In this document: in pieces, positions 26,940-35,089 of the stretch
Layout of the letters: every line of letters begins with the position of its first letter
Numbering within the stretch: position 1 is the first letter of the stretch
Assembly (NCBI RefSeq): GCF_021389935.1
Contig: NZ_CP089979.1
Location: 3,329,001-3,393,000, forward strand
Direction: 5' to 3'
Origin: Fulvivirga ligni
GTDB taxonomy: Bacteria > Bacteroidota > Bacteroidia > Cytophagales > Cyclobacteriaceae
DNA length: 64,000 nt
Made by a program: the position numbers and the translations under genes
The notes under the pieces: generated by a model
Seen by the model: the letters and a program-made list of their open reading frames with translations, nothing else
What the model was told of the DNA's origin: nothing
Database searches by the model: none

Positions 26940-29747
26940 ATGAATTTTGAACTAAAGGCATGCGTCTTTTTATTGTTAGCGCTGAGCTTTCAAAAAATGA
27001 CATTTGCGCAAAAGAAGGATAATACCACTTTTAAAGAGGCAAATATAACACAGGGCGTTCTTAAAAACGGTCTGCACTATTATATAATGCATCACGAGGA
27101 GCCAAAAGAGCGAGTTTCCTTTTACTTTGCCCAGAATGTAGGCTCTATTCTAGAAAACGATGGTCAACAAGGGTTGGCTCATTTTCTGGAACACATGGCT
27201 TTTAATGGCACTGAGCATTATAAGGATAAAGAAATGCTTGAATACCTGGAGAAGAACGGTATTAAATTTGGCTCAGAAATTAACGCTTTTACCAGTTTTG
27301 ATGAAACGGTTTATAACATTAACAAAGTGCCTGTGCAAAATGAACAGCTCCTGGATTCAGTGCTTTTGGTGCTTCGCGATTGGTCTGGAGGGCTATTACT
27401 TACTGAATCGGAAATTGATAAAGAACGCGGCGTAGTAATGGAGGAATGGCGCTCGCGTAATACTCCAAGAAACAGAGCTTCTGAAAAAATATTTAAGCAA
27501 GGAGTGCTTAAAGGCTCAAAATACGAAAACAGGATGCCTATTGGGCAAATGGAAGTGGTAGATAATTTTGAGTATGGTGTTTTAAGAGACTACTATAACC
27601 GATGGTATAGACCGGATCAGCAGGCTGTGGTCATTGTTGGTGATATTGATCCTAAAATAATAGAGAAGAAGGTGAAGGATACTTTCGCCAGCATACCACT
27701 TTTAAAGGATTTGCCTGAACGTCCGACATTTGATGTGGCCATAAGTAAGGAATTTAACTATATAACTGCTACAGATAAAGAGCTCGGCGAACCGGTTATA
27801 CAATATTATATTCAGCATAAGGCAAACAAATCCTTAAGTATGAAAGAGGAAATTCAGGAGGATTTAAAATATCAACTTTCCAGATATATTTTTAATCTGC
27901 GACTAAGTGAAATAGCTCGTTCTGAACATAGTCCAGTGCTATCTGCTGGTTTTGGTCTCTCTAATTTTGTGAGGCCTCTTGATGTCCTTAGTATGACAGC
28001 TCAGCCTAAAAAAGATAGCCTTACCGCTGCTCTGGAATTTACATTTACTGAGCTTAAAAGGTTTATGGTTTATGGCCCAGCAGAAGCGGAGTTAAGCAGG
28101 GCCAAAGCCGCTTTTAAAACAAGTCTTGAGTCGTCTTTGAAAAATATTGATAAGCACAGTAATGATGCTTATGCTCATGAGATATATAATGCCTTTTTTG
28201 AAAAGCAAAAAGTAGCTGACAGAGAGTGGAATCTTAATTATAGAATCTCATACTTGGAAAGCCTACATTCTGATGACTTGCTTAGCTATCTCAAAAGCTA
28301 TTATTCCACAAAGGGTAATATAGTTGCTTTTACAGGTTCTGATAAGGTGGAATATCCTGGCAAGCAGGAGGTAGTCAATATTATGAACAAAGTGAAAAAA
28401 TCCGCACTTGAGCCATTTAAGGAGGAATTGTCTGATAAAAAATTAATTGAACAGACATTACCTGTTGGTGAAATTGTAAGCACCCAGGATTTTGAGGGAA
28501 TTAACGCAAAAACCTATACTTTATCTAATAGGGCCAGAGTTACCTTGTTTCCCACTACTTTTGATAAAGAGAAGGTGTTTTTTCAGGCCTACAGTCCAGG
28601 GGGTAAATCATTATTGGCTACCAAACAATTAAGCAATGCATTGGTGGCCACCTCTCTTGCCTCAGAATCTGGTATAGGGAGTATGAATAAAGTAGAACTT
28701 GGTAAATTTCTTCAAGGCAAGCAAACTTCCATTACATTGGAAATAGGGGATCATGGTGAAGCTATGGCTGGAGAAAGTAGCCTTGATGATATTGAAACCT
28801 TAATGCAACGCATCTACCTGGCTTTTACCGCGCCTAGATTTGACGAAGACGCGTTCGGTATAATTAAGCAAAGTTTAGAAAACTCACTAACGGCAAAAAA
28901 TAATAACGTAAAAAGTGATTTTGGTGATTCTGTAAATTTGGCCCAGAATAATTATAGCGATCGAACGGTACTTTTTAATAAGGGACTCATTAATGATCTC
29001 TCTGTAGATGCCATGGAGCAGGTTTACACGGATCGTTTTAAAAATGCTTCTGATTTTGACTTCATTTTTGTAGGTGATTTTGAGAATGAAAAATTTCTCG
29101 AGCTTATTAAAACGTATATCGGAAATATCCCTGGTGATGGTTCAAAGGAAAGGTCGGTAAACCATTTTATGAAACCAAAGACGGGTATAACTAAAGTTCA
29201 CCTAAATAGAAAAATGGAGACCCCACAGACCACAGTTAATATATATCTTACCGGCGATTTACAATACAACAAAGAGAATAGGCTTATATTAAATATAATT
29301 GGCCAACTACTAGGCAAGCGCTATCTGGACAGGATACGTGAGGATGAAGGTGGTTCCTATGGTGTACAGGCCTATGGTTATATGCAAAACATACCTGAAG
29401 ACAACTTTGTGATCAGTATCGGTTTTAATTGTAACCCTAAAAAGGCTGAGCAATTAACAGATATTGTATATGAAGAAATTAAACAATTATCAAATTCGCT
29501 AGATAGCAAGGAACTCCAGGAGATTAAAAGCAACCTAAAAAAAGGAGTAGTTGAAAACAGGGAAAACAACCGCTATTGGTTAAATAAGATTACTAGTAGT
29601 ATAAAAAATGACCTACCGTTGTCTACCGAAGAGGAGTTGATTTCAAGTATCGACGCCATCACTGAAAAAGACATTAAAGAAGTGGCGGCTAAAATCAATG
29701 AAAACACTAGGGTAATAGAAGGGGTCTTAAATCCTGTAATGAATTAA
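26940..29747 (+). CDS. M16-family zinc metallopeptidase, copy 2
   Basis: This tandem paralogue of the preceding gene has exactly the same length (935 residues). It has a signal peptide (FAQ near 24), HFLEH (His81, Glu84, His85), Glu162 as third zinc ligand, and the C-terminal REDEGGSYGVQAYG and TPQTTVNIYLTG blocks. The active-site surround is nearly identical (GLAHFLEHMAFNGT in both), while the C-terminal halves differ more, which may alter peptide choice. It is the last gene of the SusCD-thioredoxin-DsbD-M16 series and is followed by a long hairpin. Confidence 0.94.
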   Translation: MNFELKACVFLLLALSFQKMTFAQKKDNTTFKEANITQGVLKNGLHYYIMHHEEPKERVSFYFAQNVGSILENDGQQGLAHFLEHMAFNGTEHYKDKEMLEYLEKNGIKFGSEINAFTSFDETVYNINKVPVQNEQLLDSVLLVLRDWSGGLLLTESEIDKERGVVMEEWRSRNTPRNRASEKIFKQGVLKGSKYENRMPIGQMEVVDNFEYGVLRDYYNRWYRPDQQAVVIVGDIDPKIIEKKVKDTFASIPLLKDLPERPTFDVAISKEFNYITATDKELGEPVIQYYIQHKANKSLSMKEEIQEDLKYQLSRYIFNLRLSEIARSEHSPVLSAGFGLSNFVRPLDVLSMTAQPKKDSLTAALEFTFTELKRFMVYGPAEAELSRAKAAFKTSLESSLKNIDKHSNDAYAHEIYNAFFEKQKVADREWNLNYRISYLESLHSDDLLSYLKSYYSTKGNIVAFTGSDKVEYPGKQEVVNIMNKVKKSALEPFKEELSDKKLIEQTLPVGEIVSTQDFEGINAKTYTLSNRARVTLFPTTFDKEKVFFQAYSPGGKSLLATKQLSNALVATSLASESGIGSMNKVELGKFLQGKQTSITLEIGDHGEAMAGESSLDDIETLMQRIYLAFTAPRFDEDAFGIIKQSLENSLTAKNNNVKSDFGDSVNLAQNNYSDRTVLFNKGLINDLSVDAMEQVYTDRFKNASDFDFIFVGDFENEKFLELIKTYIGNIPGDGSKERSVNHFMKPKTGITKVHLNRKMETPQTTVNIYLTGDLQYNKENRLILNIIGQLLGKRYLDRIREDEGGSYGVQAYGYMQNIPEDNFVISIGFNCNPKKAEQLTDIVYEEIKQLSNSLDSKELQEIKSNLKKGVVENRENNRYWLNKITSSIKNDLPLSTEEELISSIDAITEKDIKEVAAKINENTRVIEGVLNPVMN

Positions 29748-29774
29748 CTATCAGTCATTTGTTTTAGGAAGGAA

Positions 29775-29808
29775 ATAAGGGTTTCAGATGCTTTTCTGAA
29801 ACTCTTAT
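29775..29808 (+). terminator. Terminator after the M16 genes
   Basis: ATAAGGGTTTCAGA and TCTGAAACTCTTAT form a 14-bp stem with one mismatch around a 6-base loop, followed by TCTTTAAGG. It closes the locus that begins with the ECF sigma factor. Confidence 0.65.
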
Positions 29809-29918
29809 TCTTTAAGGGGTTTTAGTCTTAAATTTGGTGTGAAATCTTGCCGCCTGGCTGATAGCCATACATCGGGTTTTCCTGCCAGATCGAACTTGTC
29901 ATTAATTATAGAATTAGT

Positions 29919-30270
29919 TTAGCTATGCACATAGTCAGGCAATTCAGTATCACCTTTTTCCACTTTGTTACTTTTTCCAAATAGCCCTATAAATGACTTT
30001 GCAGCTTTGCTCCCCGCCAGCGCTACGAAAAAGTTTAATACCGACCACCTGCTTTCTAGGTAGAATAGACAGTTTTGGGCACTCCTAGGGTAATTTCTGA
30101 GATTTTTCTACATAAGGCCACATCTTTTCTTCGTAACCCATAAAGGCCTCTTGATGATTCTCGTGTTTGAAAAGTTCACCCGCAAGAATATAAGCTCCCG
30201 TCATGGCAAGGTCAGTTCCTTTTCCAGAAATAGGGGTGGGGCCATAGGAAGCATCAGCCGTTAAGGCTAA
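29919..30270 (-). pseudogene. C-terminal remnant of an FAD-dependent monooxygenase
   Basis: On the minus strand from 30270 a frame reads LALTADASYGPTPISGKGTD, then LAMTGAYILAGEL and on to KMWPYVEKSQKLP. This is the typical third FAD-binding motif (GDAAxxxxPxxGxG) and following helix of TetX/PgaE-type flavin monooxygenases. The frame then ends at a TAG (30087-30085). A homologous-looking continuation appears in other frames: GVPKTVYST, and later SKAAKSFIGLFGKSNK ending at 29919. The N-terminal two thirds are missing; the open frame begins right after a stop at 30273-30271. The gene is therefore truncated and frameshifted. It abuts a MarR remnant facing the opposite way. Confidence 0.75.
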
Positions 30271-30272
30271 TT

Positions 30273-30464
30273 AGGAGAGCCAAGCTAATATCAGTCACTA
30301 AAAAAGGTCATGACCTTCTGAAGGATTACTATGAAAAGCTAAACCAGCTGCCCGATCTTTTGGTCAATATTGATGTAGATGCACAGCGTACTCTAGTCGC
30401 GCAATTAGAAATGTTAGATGACTACCATACCCAACAGTATGAGTTGAAAAAGGGAATTTCATAA
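30273..30464 (+). pseudogene. C-terminal remnant of a MarR-family regulator
   Basis: A plus-strand frame without a start codon reads RRAKLISVTKKGHDLLKDYY and on to QYELKKGIS, ending at TAA 30464. This matches the wing and final dimerisation helices of MarR regulators (the D/N-RRAKxxxLTxKG motif). The helix-turn-helix half and start are absent. It begins within a few bases of the truncated monooxygenase on the other strand. MarR regulators are often divergent from such monooxygenases, so one deletion that removed both N-terminal halves and the promoter between them explains the arrangement. Confidence 0.7.
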
Positions 30465-30497
30465 AGAAATGTAAGTTGGTGAGCCGCTCTGGTTTGT

Positions 30498-30534
30498 TAA
30501 AGTATTTCAGGAAGTTCCACATAAAGTATTTCAG
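30498..30534. repeat. Short direct repeat TAAAGTATTTCAG x2
   Basis: Two perfect copies of a 13-mer at 30498-30510 and 30522-30534, spaced 24 bp (about two helical turns). They lie 84-121 bp before the possible -7 box TAGATTTG (30619-30626) of the next lipoprotein gene and might be regulator half-sites. Confidence 0.4.
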
Positions 30535-30618
30535 TGCTTACACAAATCTGTTAGCATTATTAAACATGTTTTGAAGTGTCAAATTATAAAATGAAGCTCT
30601 TCTGACTTATCACAGAGA

Positions 30619-30626
30619 TAGATTTG
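30619..30626 (+). promoter_or_regulatory. -7 box before Cys-rich lipoprotein copy 1
   Basis: TAGATTTG is a perfect TAnnTTTG match, 17 bp before the ATG. No clear -33 element accompanies it. Confidence 0.45.
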
Positions 30627-30643
30627 GTTTAAAATTTAATATA

Positions 30644-31381
30644 ATGATGAACCAGCTATCTTATCAATGTTTTCTAAAACTTCTCAAACTCATCACCTAT
30701 GCTTACGCTATTTTATTTCTATTAAGTAGTTGTGGAGATACTGATGACCAAACACCTCATGAAGACGACTACGCTTATGAAAATTTAAATAACCTAAAAT
30801 CCGATGACAAGTTCATTGACTTGGTGAGTCGGTGGTTATCTAGCGCAAAGCAGGCTACGGATTATGCAAGAGCTCATGAGCTCTATGAAAAGCAAGAGGA
30901 GTTATCTCAGCAAGAAAAGCTAGAATTAGCTATTGCCCTAGGGTATGAGTCTGTTCAAAGTATGAATGAGTCCCATAATATCCTATGGGATAGCTGGATT
31001 GAGGTAGTAGCGAGATTTGGTCTCATAGATTATGAAGCTGAGGAAGTAAGTCAGATATACATAGAAGTAGTGAAGAAACTTACTATGGAAAATAATTTAC
31101 TAGGTCGTTTATTTGATGAAAGAGATCAATTTTGTAAGGACCAGTTCTACCGGTGTTCCCAAGGTGCCTTTGAACGCAATTTCAGAGCTACAGGAGAAAT
31201 GTGTAAATTATATCTACCCTTTGAAGATGAGTATGATCCCGTTAATATAATTTCCTGTGATGAGTTTCAACCGGATAGTAGAGCTCATGCCCAAATGTTG
31301 ACAAGTTTAGCTGGCTGTGAGTTTCAATATGAATGCTGTTTAATTGGATATGATTCTAATGATTGCATGCTCATGTTCTGA
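30644..31381 (+). CDS. Unrecognised Cys-rich lipoprotein, copy 1
   Basis: This is a 245-residue secreted lipoprotein of no family I recognise. The signal peptide ends at lipobox LLSSC (about Cys30). An acidic linker and a helical middle follow (about 60-140: KLELAIALGYESVQSMNES, then WDSWIEVVARFGL). A cysteine-rich C-terminal third holds eight cysteines and ends in GCEFQYECCLIGYDSNDC and a terminal Met-Phe. A paralogue lies 14 kb away (45000-45710) with the same layout and a nearly identical end. The Cys-rich region probably forms disulfides outside the inner membrane. Its role is unknown; the helical N-part and fixed C-terminus could mean a binding or secreted-effector function. Confidence 0.85.
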   Translation: MMNQLSYQCFLKLLKLITYAYAILFLLSSCGDTDDQTPHEDDYAYENLNNLKSDDKFIDLVSRWLSSAKQATDYARAHELYEKQEELSQQEKLELAIALGYESVQSMNESHNILWDSWIEVVARFGLIDYEAEEVSQIYIEVVKKLTMENNLLGRLFDERDQFCKDQFYRCSQGAFERNFRATGEMCKLYLPFEDEYDPVNIISCDEFQPDSRAHAQMLTSLAGCEFQYECCLIGYDSNDCMLMF

Positions 31382-31623
31382 TTAACATCATATAATACTT
31401 ATAATATTAACCAAAGAAGGATTTGATTACTATGCTTGAAATTTCAAATGGATACTTCCTAGTACTTTTTAAAAATTTATAAATTGATCCATGGCCATGT
31501 AGAAACTCATAGTCAATCGTGTGGCCATAATTCCTTAGCCATCAGGGAAAAAAGGCTATTTTTTATGTTTTATGCAACGGGAGTGGAATTTGTATTAGCG
31601 TCTCAAAATTAAAACCTAAAACA

Positions 31624-32271
31624 ATGAACGCTCAATCAATAATAAAACAGCATATAGCAGATGATAACTTTCCTTGTTTAATGGGAAAATCGACTTTGAA
31701 ATCCGATACGCTTAAAATCGTAGATTATCAATATTTCAACAATGTAGAATCTACCAGGAAACTATATCAAGATCTTCTTGCTTTCACCAGAAGTGTCAAA
31801 GGTAATTCCAAAAAGTTTTACAGTTTTATTGCTTCTTTTTCATTGGAAAAGATAAGATCTGAAAAGGAGTTCGAAAAAGTAATGTGGCAACAGCTTCAAC
31901 TGCTAAATAGTGTAGATAACTACTCGTGGGATGGTACTGTGAGCGATAATCCGGAGGACAACAATTTTAGCTTTAGCGTAGGGGGGAAGGCTTTTTATAT
32001 CGTGGGAATGCACCCTAAAAGCTCAAGACTTTCAAGACAATGCCCCATACCAGCCATGGTTTTTAATCTACATTATCAATTTGAAAACTTAAAGGCATCA
32101 GGAAAATACCAGGTGATGAAGCATAAAATCCGTGACAATGATGCGAAAATTCAGGGAGACTTAAATCCGATGTTAGAAGATTTTGGCGCTGATAGTGAGG
32201 CTAAGCAGTATAGTGGAAGAGCTGTAGATAATCAATGGAAATGTCCTTTTTTAAATCAAAGTAGAGTTTAA
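31624..32271 (+). CDS. YqcI/YcgG-family protein (GntA-like heme N-hydroxylase family)
   Basis: This 215-residue cytoplasmic protein is a clear YqcI/YcgG family member: NFPCLMGKSTL at the start, FSFSVGGKAFYIVGMHPKSS in the middle, and the family end NPMLEDFGADSEAKQYSGR followed by a W-CPF block. One characterised member, GntA of guanitoxin biosynthesis, is a heme-dependent enzyme that N-hydroxylates a guanidino group. I recall that DcsA of D-cycloserine biosynthesis, an arginine hydroxylase, may be related. Whether this protein binds heme is not shown. It overlaps the next DUF1989 gene by one base (TAATG), so the two products very probably act together. Confidence 0.85.
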   Translation: MNAQSIIKQHIADDNFPCLMGKSTLKSDTLKIVDYQYFNNVESTRKLYQDLLAFTRSVKGNSKKFYSFIASFSLEKIRSEKEFEKVMWQQLQLLNSVDNYSWDGTVSDNPEDNNFSFSVGGKAFYIVGMHPKSSRLSRQCPIPAMVFNLHYQFENLKASGKYQVMKHKIRDNDAKIQGDLNPMLEDFGADSEAKQYSGRAVDNQWKCPFLNQSRV

Positions 32272-32861
32272 TGATACATATTATTCAAAAGCAAAGTGGA
32301 GAAGCTTTCACCATTAAAAAGGGTCAATACCTAAAAGTTATTGACCCAACTGGGGAGCAGGTGAGTGACATGGTGCTCTTTAATGCTAATGATAAAAGAG
32401 AGACAATATCTTCTGGCAAATCTCTCGATTTTGAGGAAACACTCTTACTCACCAAAGGAAATAAACTGTGGAGCAATAGATCTAACGTTATGGCCAGTAT
32501 CATTGAGGATACTAACGGTAGAAATGATTTTTTACTCGCCCCGTGTAGTCCTGAAACTTTTGAGATCATGTATAAGCATGAAGGGTATCACCCTAGTTGC
32601 TTTGAAAACCTTTATACTCACCTAGCGAAGTATGATATCGGCCCAGATGATATACCTACGGCATTTAATATTTTTATGAATGTACAATTTGCACCAGATG
32701 GAAGAATACAAGTTTGTCCACCTACCAGTAAATCGGGTGACTATGTGATATTTAAGGCTGAAATGGATTTGATAGTAGGGCTAACCGCTTGCTCGGCCGA
32801 GGATAGCAATAACGGAAGTTTTAAACCTATTCATTTTGAGGTGCTAAACCAATTCAGTTGA
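32271..32861 (+). CDS. DUF1989 (urea carboxylase-associated family) protein
   Basis: This 196-residue protein has the DUF1989 hallmarks: LKVIDPTGEQVSDMVLFNA near 24-42, the Cys-containing LLAPCSPETFE near 88, PTAFNIFMNVQFAPDGRIQV near 127, and the closing AEMDLIVGLTACSAED with Asn and Gly following. Family members accompany urea/guanidine carboxylases and have a cupin-like fold with a possible metal site. Its start codon overlaps the stop of the GntA-like gene, which supports a joint function on a guanidino or urea compound. That substrate class is inference from both families. Two hairpins follow. Confidence 0.85.
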   Translation: MIHIIQKQSGEAFTIKKGQYLKVIDPTGEQVSDMVLFNANDKRETISSGKSLDFEETLLLTKGNKLWSNRSNVMASIIEDTNGRNDFLLAPCSPETFEIMYKHEGYHPSCFENLYTHLAKYDIGPDDIPTAFNIFMNVQFAPDGRIQVCPPTSKSGDYVIFKAEMDLIVGLTACSAEDSNNGSFKPIHFEVLNQFS

Positions 32862-32870
32862 TTTTCATAA

Positions 32871-32939
32871 TGCTAATGTGTATAATATTAGCATGAAGAT
32901 ATTAATGAGTCAATATAGCCCCTTTAATGGGGCTTTTTT
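32871..32939 (+). terminator. Tandem hairpins, the second a Rho-independent terminator
   Basis: TGCTAAT/ATTAGCA (32871-32877 and 32887-32893) forms a first small hairpin. AGCCCC-TTTAAT-GGGGCT (32917-32934) followed by TTTTT forms a classical terminator closing the GntA-like/DUF1989 pair. Confidence 0.8.
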
Positions 32940-33036
32940 ACTCTTGCAATGATTAAAAAACATACAATAGATAGTGTAATATAGTGGTATGATCTTAGTA
33001 TTCATACTGTGAATCTAAACTTAAAATATTCGAAGT

Positions 33037-34209
33037 ATGAAAGCACTATGTTGGCACGGGAAAAATGACGTGCGTATTGATACAGTTCCTGATCCTATTA
33101 TTGAAGATCCGGATGATGTAATAATCAAGGTTACCTCCACCGCTATTTGCGGCTCTGATCTTCACTTATTAGGAGGTTTGGTTCCCACTATGCAGGAGGG
33201 AGACATTCTAGGACATGAGTTTATGGGAGAGATTGTCGAGTTAGGAAAGAATGTGACCAAATTTAAGAAAGGTGATCGAGTAGTGGTGCCATTTACTATA
33301 TCCTGTGGTCATTGTACTTACTGTGAGCAGGATGAATACTCGTTATGTGATAATAGCAATCCAAAACCAGAGCTAGCCAAGGAGAATATGGGACATGCCA
33401 TGGCTGGTTTATTTGGCTACTCTCATATGACAGGTGGCTTTTCGGGAGGTCAGGCCGAATATGTGCGAGTTCCTTATAGCAGTGTTGGTCCCATTAAAGT
33501 ACCTGAGGAGTTAGGTGATGAGAAAGTGCTCTTTCTTTCCGATATTTTTCCGACAGGTTATATGGCAGCGCTTAATGCAGACATTAAAAATGGTGATGTA
33601 GTTGCGGTTTGGGGCTGTGGTCCAGTGGGGCAATTCACTATTAAAAGCGCATGGATGATGGGAGCCTCTAGGGTAATAGCCATTGATTCCGTTCCTGAGC
33701 GGCTAGAGTTAGCTAGGTCTTTCGGAAAGGCTGAAACTATTAATACTACCAATGCAACAGAAGTATATGATTTACTTATGGAAATGACATCTGGTAAAGG
33801 TCCTGACTGTTGTATTGACTCGGTAGGAGCGGAAGCTCACGGGACAGGTAGATTAGAAGTGATTAAGGATGATATTAAAGATTTGGCAAGAATTGATGGT
33901 GATCACCCTTATGTTTTAGAACAAATCATCAAATGTTGTAAGAAGGGTGGTAATGTTTCAATACCAGGAGTGTACATCGATAAAGTGGAAATACCTTTTG
34001 GAGCGGCTATGAATAAAGGACTCACTTTTAAAATGGGGCAGACCCATGTGCAAGCATTTCTTGAGCCATTGTTAAACAAAATCAAGAGTGAAGAAATTGA
34101 TCCATCGGCTATTATCACACATAGATTGAAACTGGATGATGCTCCTGAGGCATATAAAACATTCAGAGATAAGAAGGATAAATGCATTAAGGTGGTAATG
34201 ACTCCTTAA
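33037..34209 (+). CDS. Zinc-dependent alcohol dehydrogenase (formaldehyde dehydrogenase-like)
   Basis: This 390-residue zinc MDR has catalytic-zinc ligands Cys38 and His60-Glu61 (GHEF) and the structural zinc site Cys90, Cys93, Cys96, Cys104. The Rossmann motif is in [19 protein letters not shown]. The insertion around [12 protein letters not shown]...[16 protein letters not shown] is typical of the glutathione-independent formaldehyde-dehydrogenase-like subgroup seen in many bacteria. It is cytoplasmic and NAD(P)-dependent; the substrate is not fixed by the sequence. It has its own upstream region after a terminator and ends at a perfect 16-bp bidirectional terminator. Confidence 0.93.
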   Translation: MKALCWHGKNDVRIDTVPDPIIEDPDDVIIKVTSTAICGSDLHLLGGLVPTMQEGDILGHEFMGEIVELGKNVTKFKKGDRVVVPFTISCGHCTYCEQDEYSLCDNSNPKPELAKENMGHAMAGLFGYSHMTGGFSGGQAEYVRVPYSSVGPIKVPEELGDEKVLFLSDIFPTGYMAALNADIKNGDVVAVWGCGPVGQFTIKSAWMMGASRVIAIDSVPERLELARSFGKAETINTTNATEVYDLLMEMTSGKGPDCCIDSVGAEAHGTGRLEVIKDDIKDLARIDGDHPYVLEQIIKCCKKGGNVSIPGVYIDKVEIPFGAAMNKGLTFKMGQTHVQAFLEPLLNKIKSEEIDPSAIITHRLKLDDAPEAYKTFRDKKDKCIKVVMTP

Positions 34210-34211
34210 AA

Positions 34212-34246
34212 AATAAAGGTAGATTATTTTATAATCTACCTTTATT
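34212..34246. terminator. Bidirectional terminator between convergent genes
   Basis: AATAAAGGTAGATTAT and its perfect reverse complement ATAATCTACCTTTATT form a 16-bp stem with a TTT loop. A-rich and T-rich ends on both sides allow termination in both directions, between the alcohol dehydrogenase and the minus-strand gene. Confidence 0.85.
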
Positions 34247-34248
34247 CA

Positions 34249-34524
34249 TCATCCAAATTCCTTAAGTTCAGCGGTCATCTCCTTCTCAAGAACTAAATGC
34301 TCAATTACTTCCAGTAGCTTATTCTCACAGTATACCAGTTCATCACCTTTCATTTTAATGACCTTTGTAATGTTATCAATACATTCTTTCTCATCGGAGT
34401 TGAGGGCCGTACTTTGTTCATTATAAAGAATTATAGCTGTCAGTTTGGATCTTAATTCCAAAGAGGCTTGCTGCAATTTTTTTGTGTACTCAGTAATTTG
34501 CTTTAGATCATCAATTTTACTCAT
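34249..34524 (-). CDS. Small helical protein of unknown function
   Basis: This 91-residue protein is almost entirely alpha-helical and charged, with heptad-like hydrophobic spacing in DDLKQITEYTKKLQQASLEL and in the C-terminal third (CENKLLEVIEHLVLEKEMTA). It is probably a coiled coil or helical bundle and cytoplasmic, with no signal peptide. I recognise no family. It stands alone and shares the bidirectional terminator with the alcohol dehydrogenase. Confidence 0.65.
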   Translation of the reverse strand: MSKIDDLKQITEYTKKLQQASLELRSKLTAIILYNEQSTALNSDEKECIDNITKVIKMKGDELVYCENKLLEVIEHLVLEKEMTAELKEFG

Positions 34525-34646
34525 CTTTCTATAAGGTTTGAATAGTCAATGTTCAAATAGACATAACCCATAACTCTAAAAATTGTTGACGCAAATTGGT
34601 AGATATTTAACGCTATATGACCTTATTTTCCATCAAGTGATTTTAT

Positions 34647-34671
34647 AATTAGTAATTGCTAATTAAATTAG
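34647..34671. promoter_or_regulatory. AATTAG/CTAATT half-site array
   Basis: AATTAG (34647-34652), CTAATT (34659-34664) and AATTAG (34666-34671) alternate orientation just before the 122-residue gene. CTAATT-A-AATTAG is a perfect palindrome. It may be a repressor operator, or chance in AT-rich DNA. Confidence 0.35.
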
Positions 34672-34694
34672 TAAAATACTTAATATAATAAATC

Positions 34695-35063
34695 ATGAAA
34701 TTGGAGGTAGGGTTTTATAAGGTTAAGAAAAAAGGGTTTGGAGGGAAATTTCATTATCTGACAATCTTTTATAGAGGTAAAGAAAAATTTTTCAGAATTG
34801 ACAATTTACCAGAGATGAAGTGTGATAGAGGGTCATTGCCATTTGATGATATTGAGCATATCACAAGATTAAAAAGACCCTTGGATATCGCCAAGGTAAT
34901 GCTTCATATTGAGTGGACCGATAGTGCTGGAGATGACTTTCATATTAATTTTAGAGATATCCAGATGTTTAGATCATTATTTGAGTTATATCCAGAAATA
35001 GGGGAGACCTGTGGAGCAAATAGAAGAAAGCCTAAAGTGCTTTCGGATCATAACTCAAAATAG
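34695..35063 (+). CDS. Hypothetical 122-residue protein
   Basis: This soluble, basic protein of 122 residues has no signal peptide. The N-terminal half alternates basic and aromatic residues (VKKKGFGGKFHYLTIFYRGK), which suggests beta strands. The second half has an IEWTDSAGDDFHINFRDIQMF segment. No family is recognised. It lies between two inverted repeats of about 20 bp and behind an array of AATTAG/CTAATT half-sites, so it could be part of a small mobile or recently moved unit. The adjacent AraC gene converges on it. Confidence 0.6.
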   Translation: MKLEVGFYKVKKKGFGGKFHYLTIFYRGKEKFFRIDNLPEMKCDRGSLPFDDIEHITRLKRPLDIAKVMLHIEWTDSAGDDFHINFRDIQMFRSLFELYPEIGETCGANRRKPKVLSDHNSK

Positions 35064-35089
35064 TTTCTAAATTAAAATCACTTGATTAT

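Larger units (their letters stand above)
34632..35086. repeat. Imperfect terminal inverted repeats flanking a small gene
   Basis: ATCAAGTGATTTTATAATTAG at 34632-34652 (21 bases) is matched in inverted orientation by CTAAATTAAAATCACTTGAT at 35067-35086. About 18 of 21 positions are complementary. The 455-bp unit between holds only the 122-residue gene. There is no transposase and no convincing target duplication, although both flanks are T-rich. Confidence 0.45.

Noticed and set aside
32271-34209. Treating the zinc alcohol dehydrogenase as third gene of the GntA-like/DUF1989 unit
   Set aside because: A GC-rich stem with a T run at 32917-32939 ends the pair, and 175 bp separate the genes, so separate transcription is more likely.
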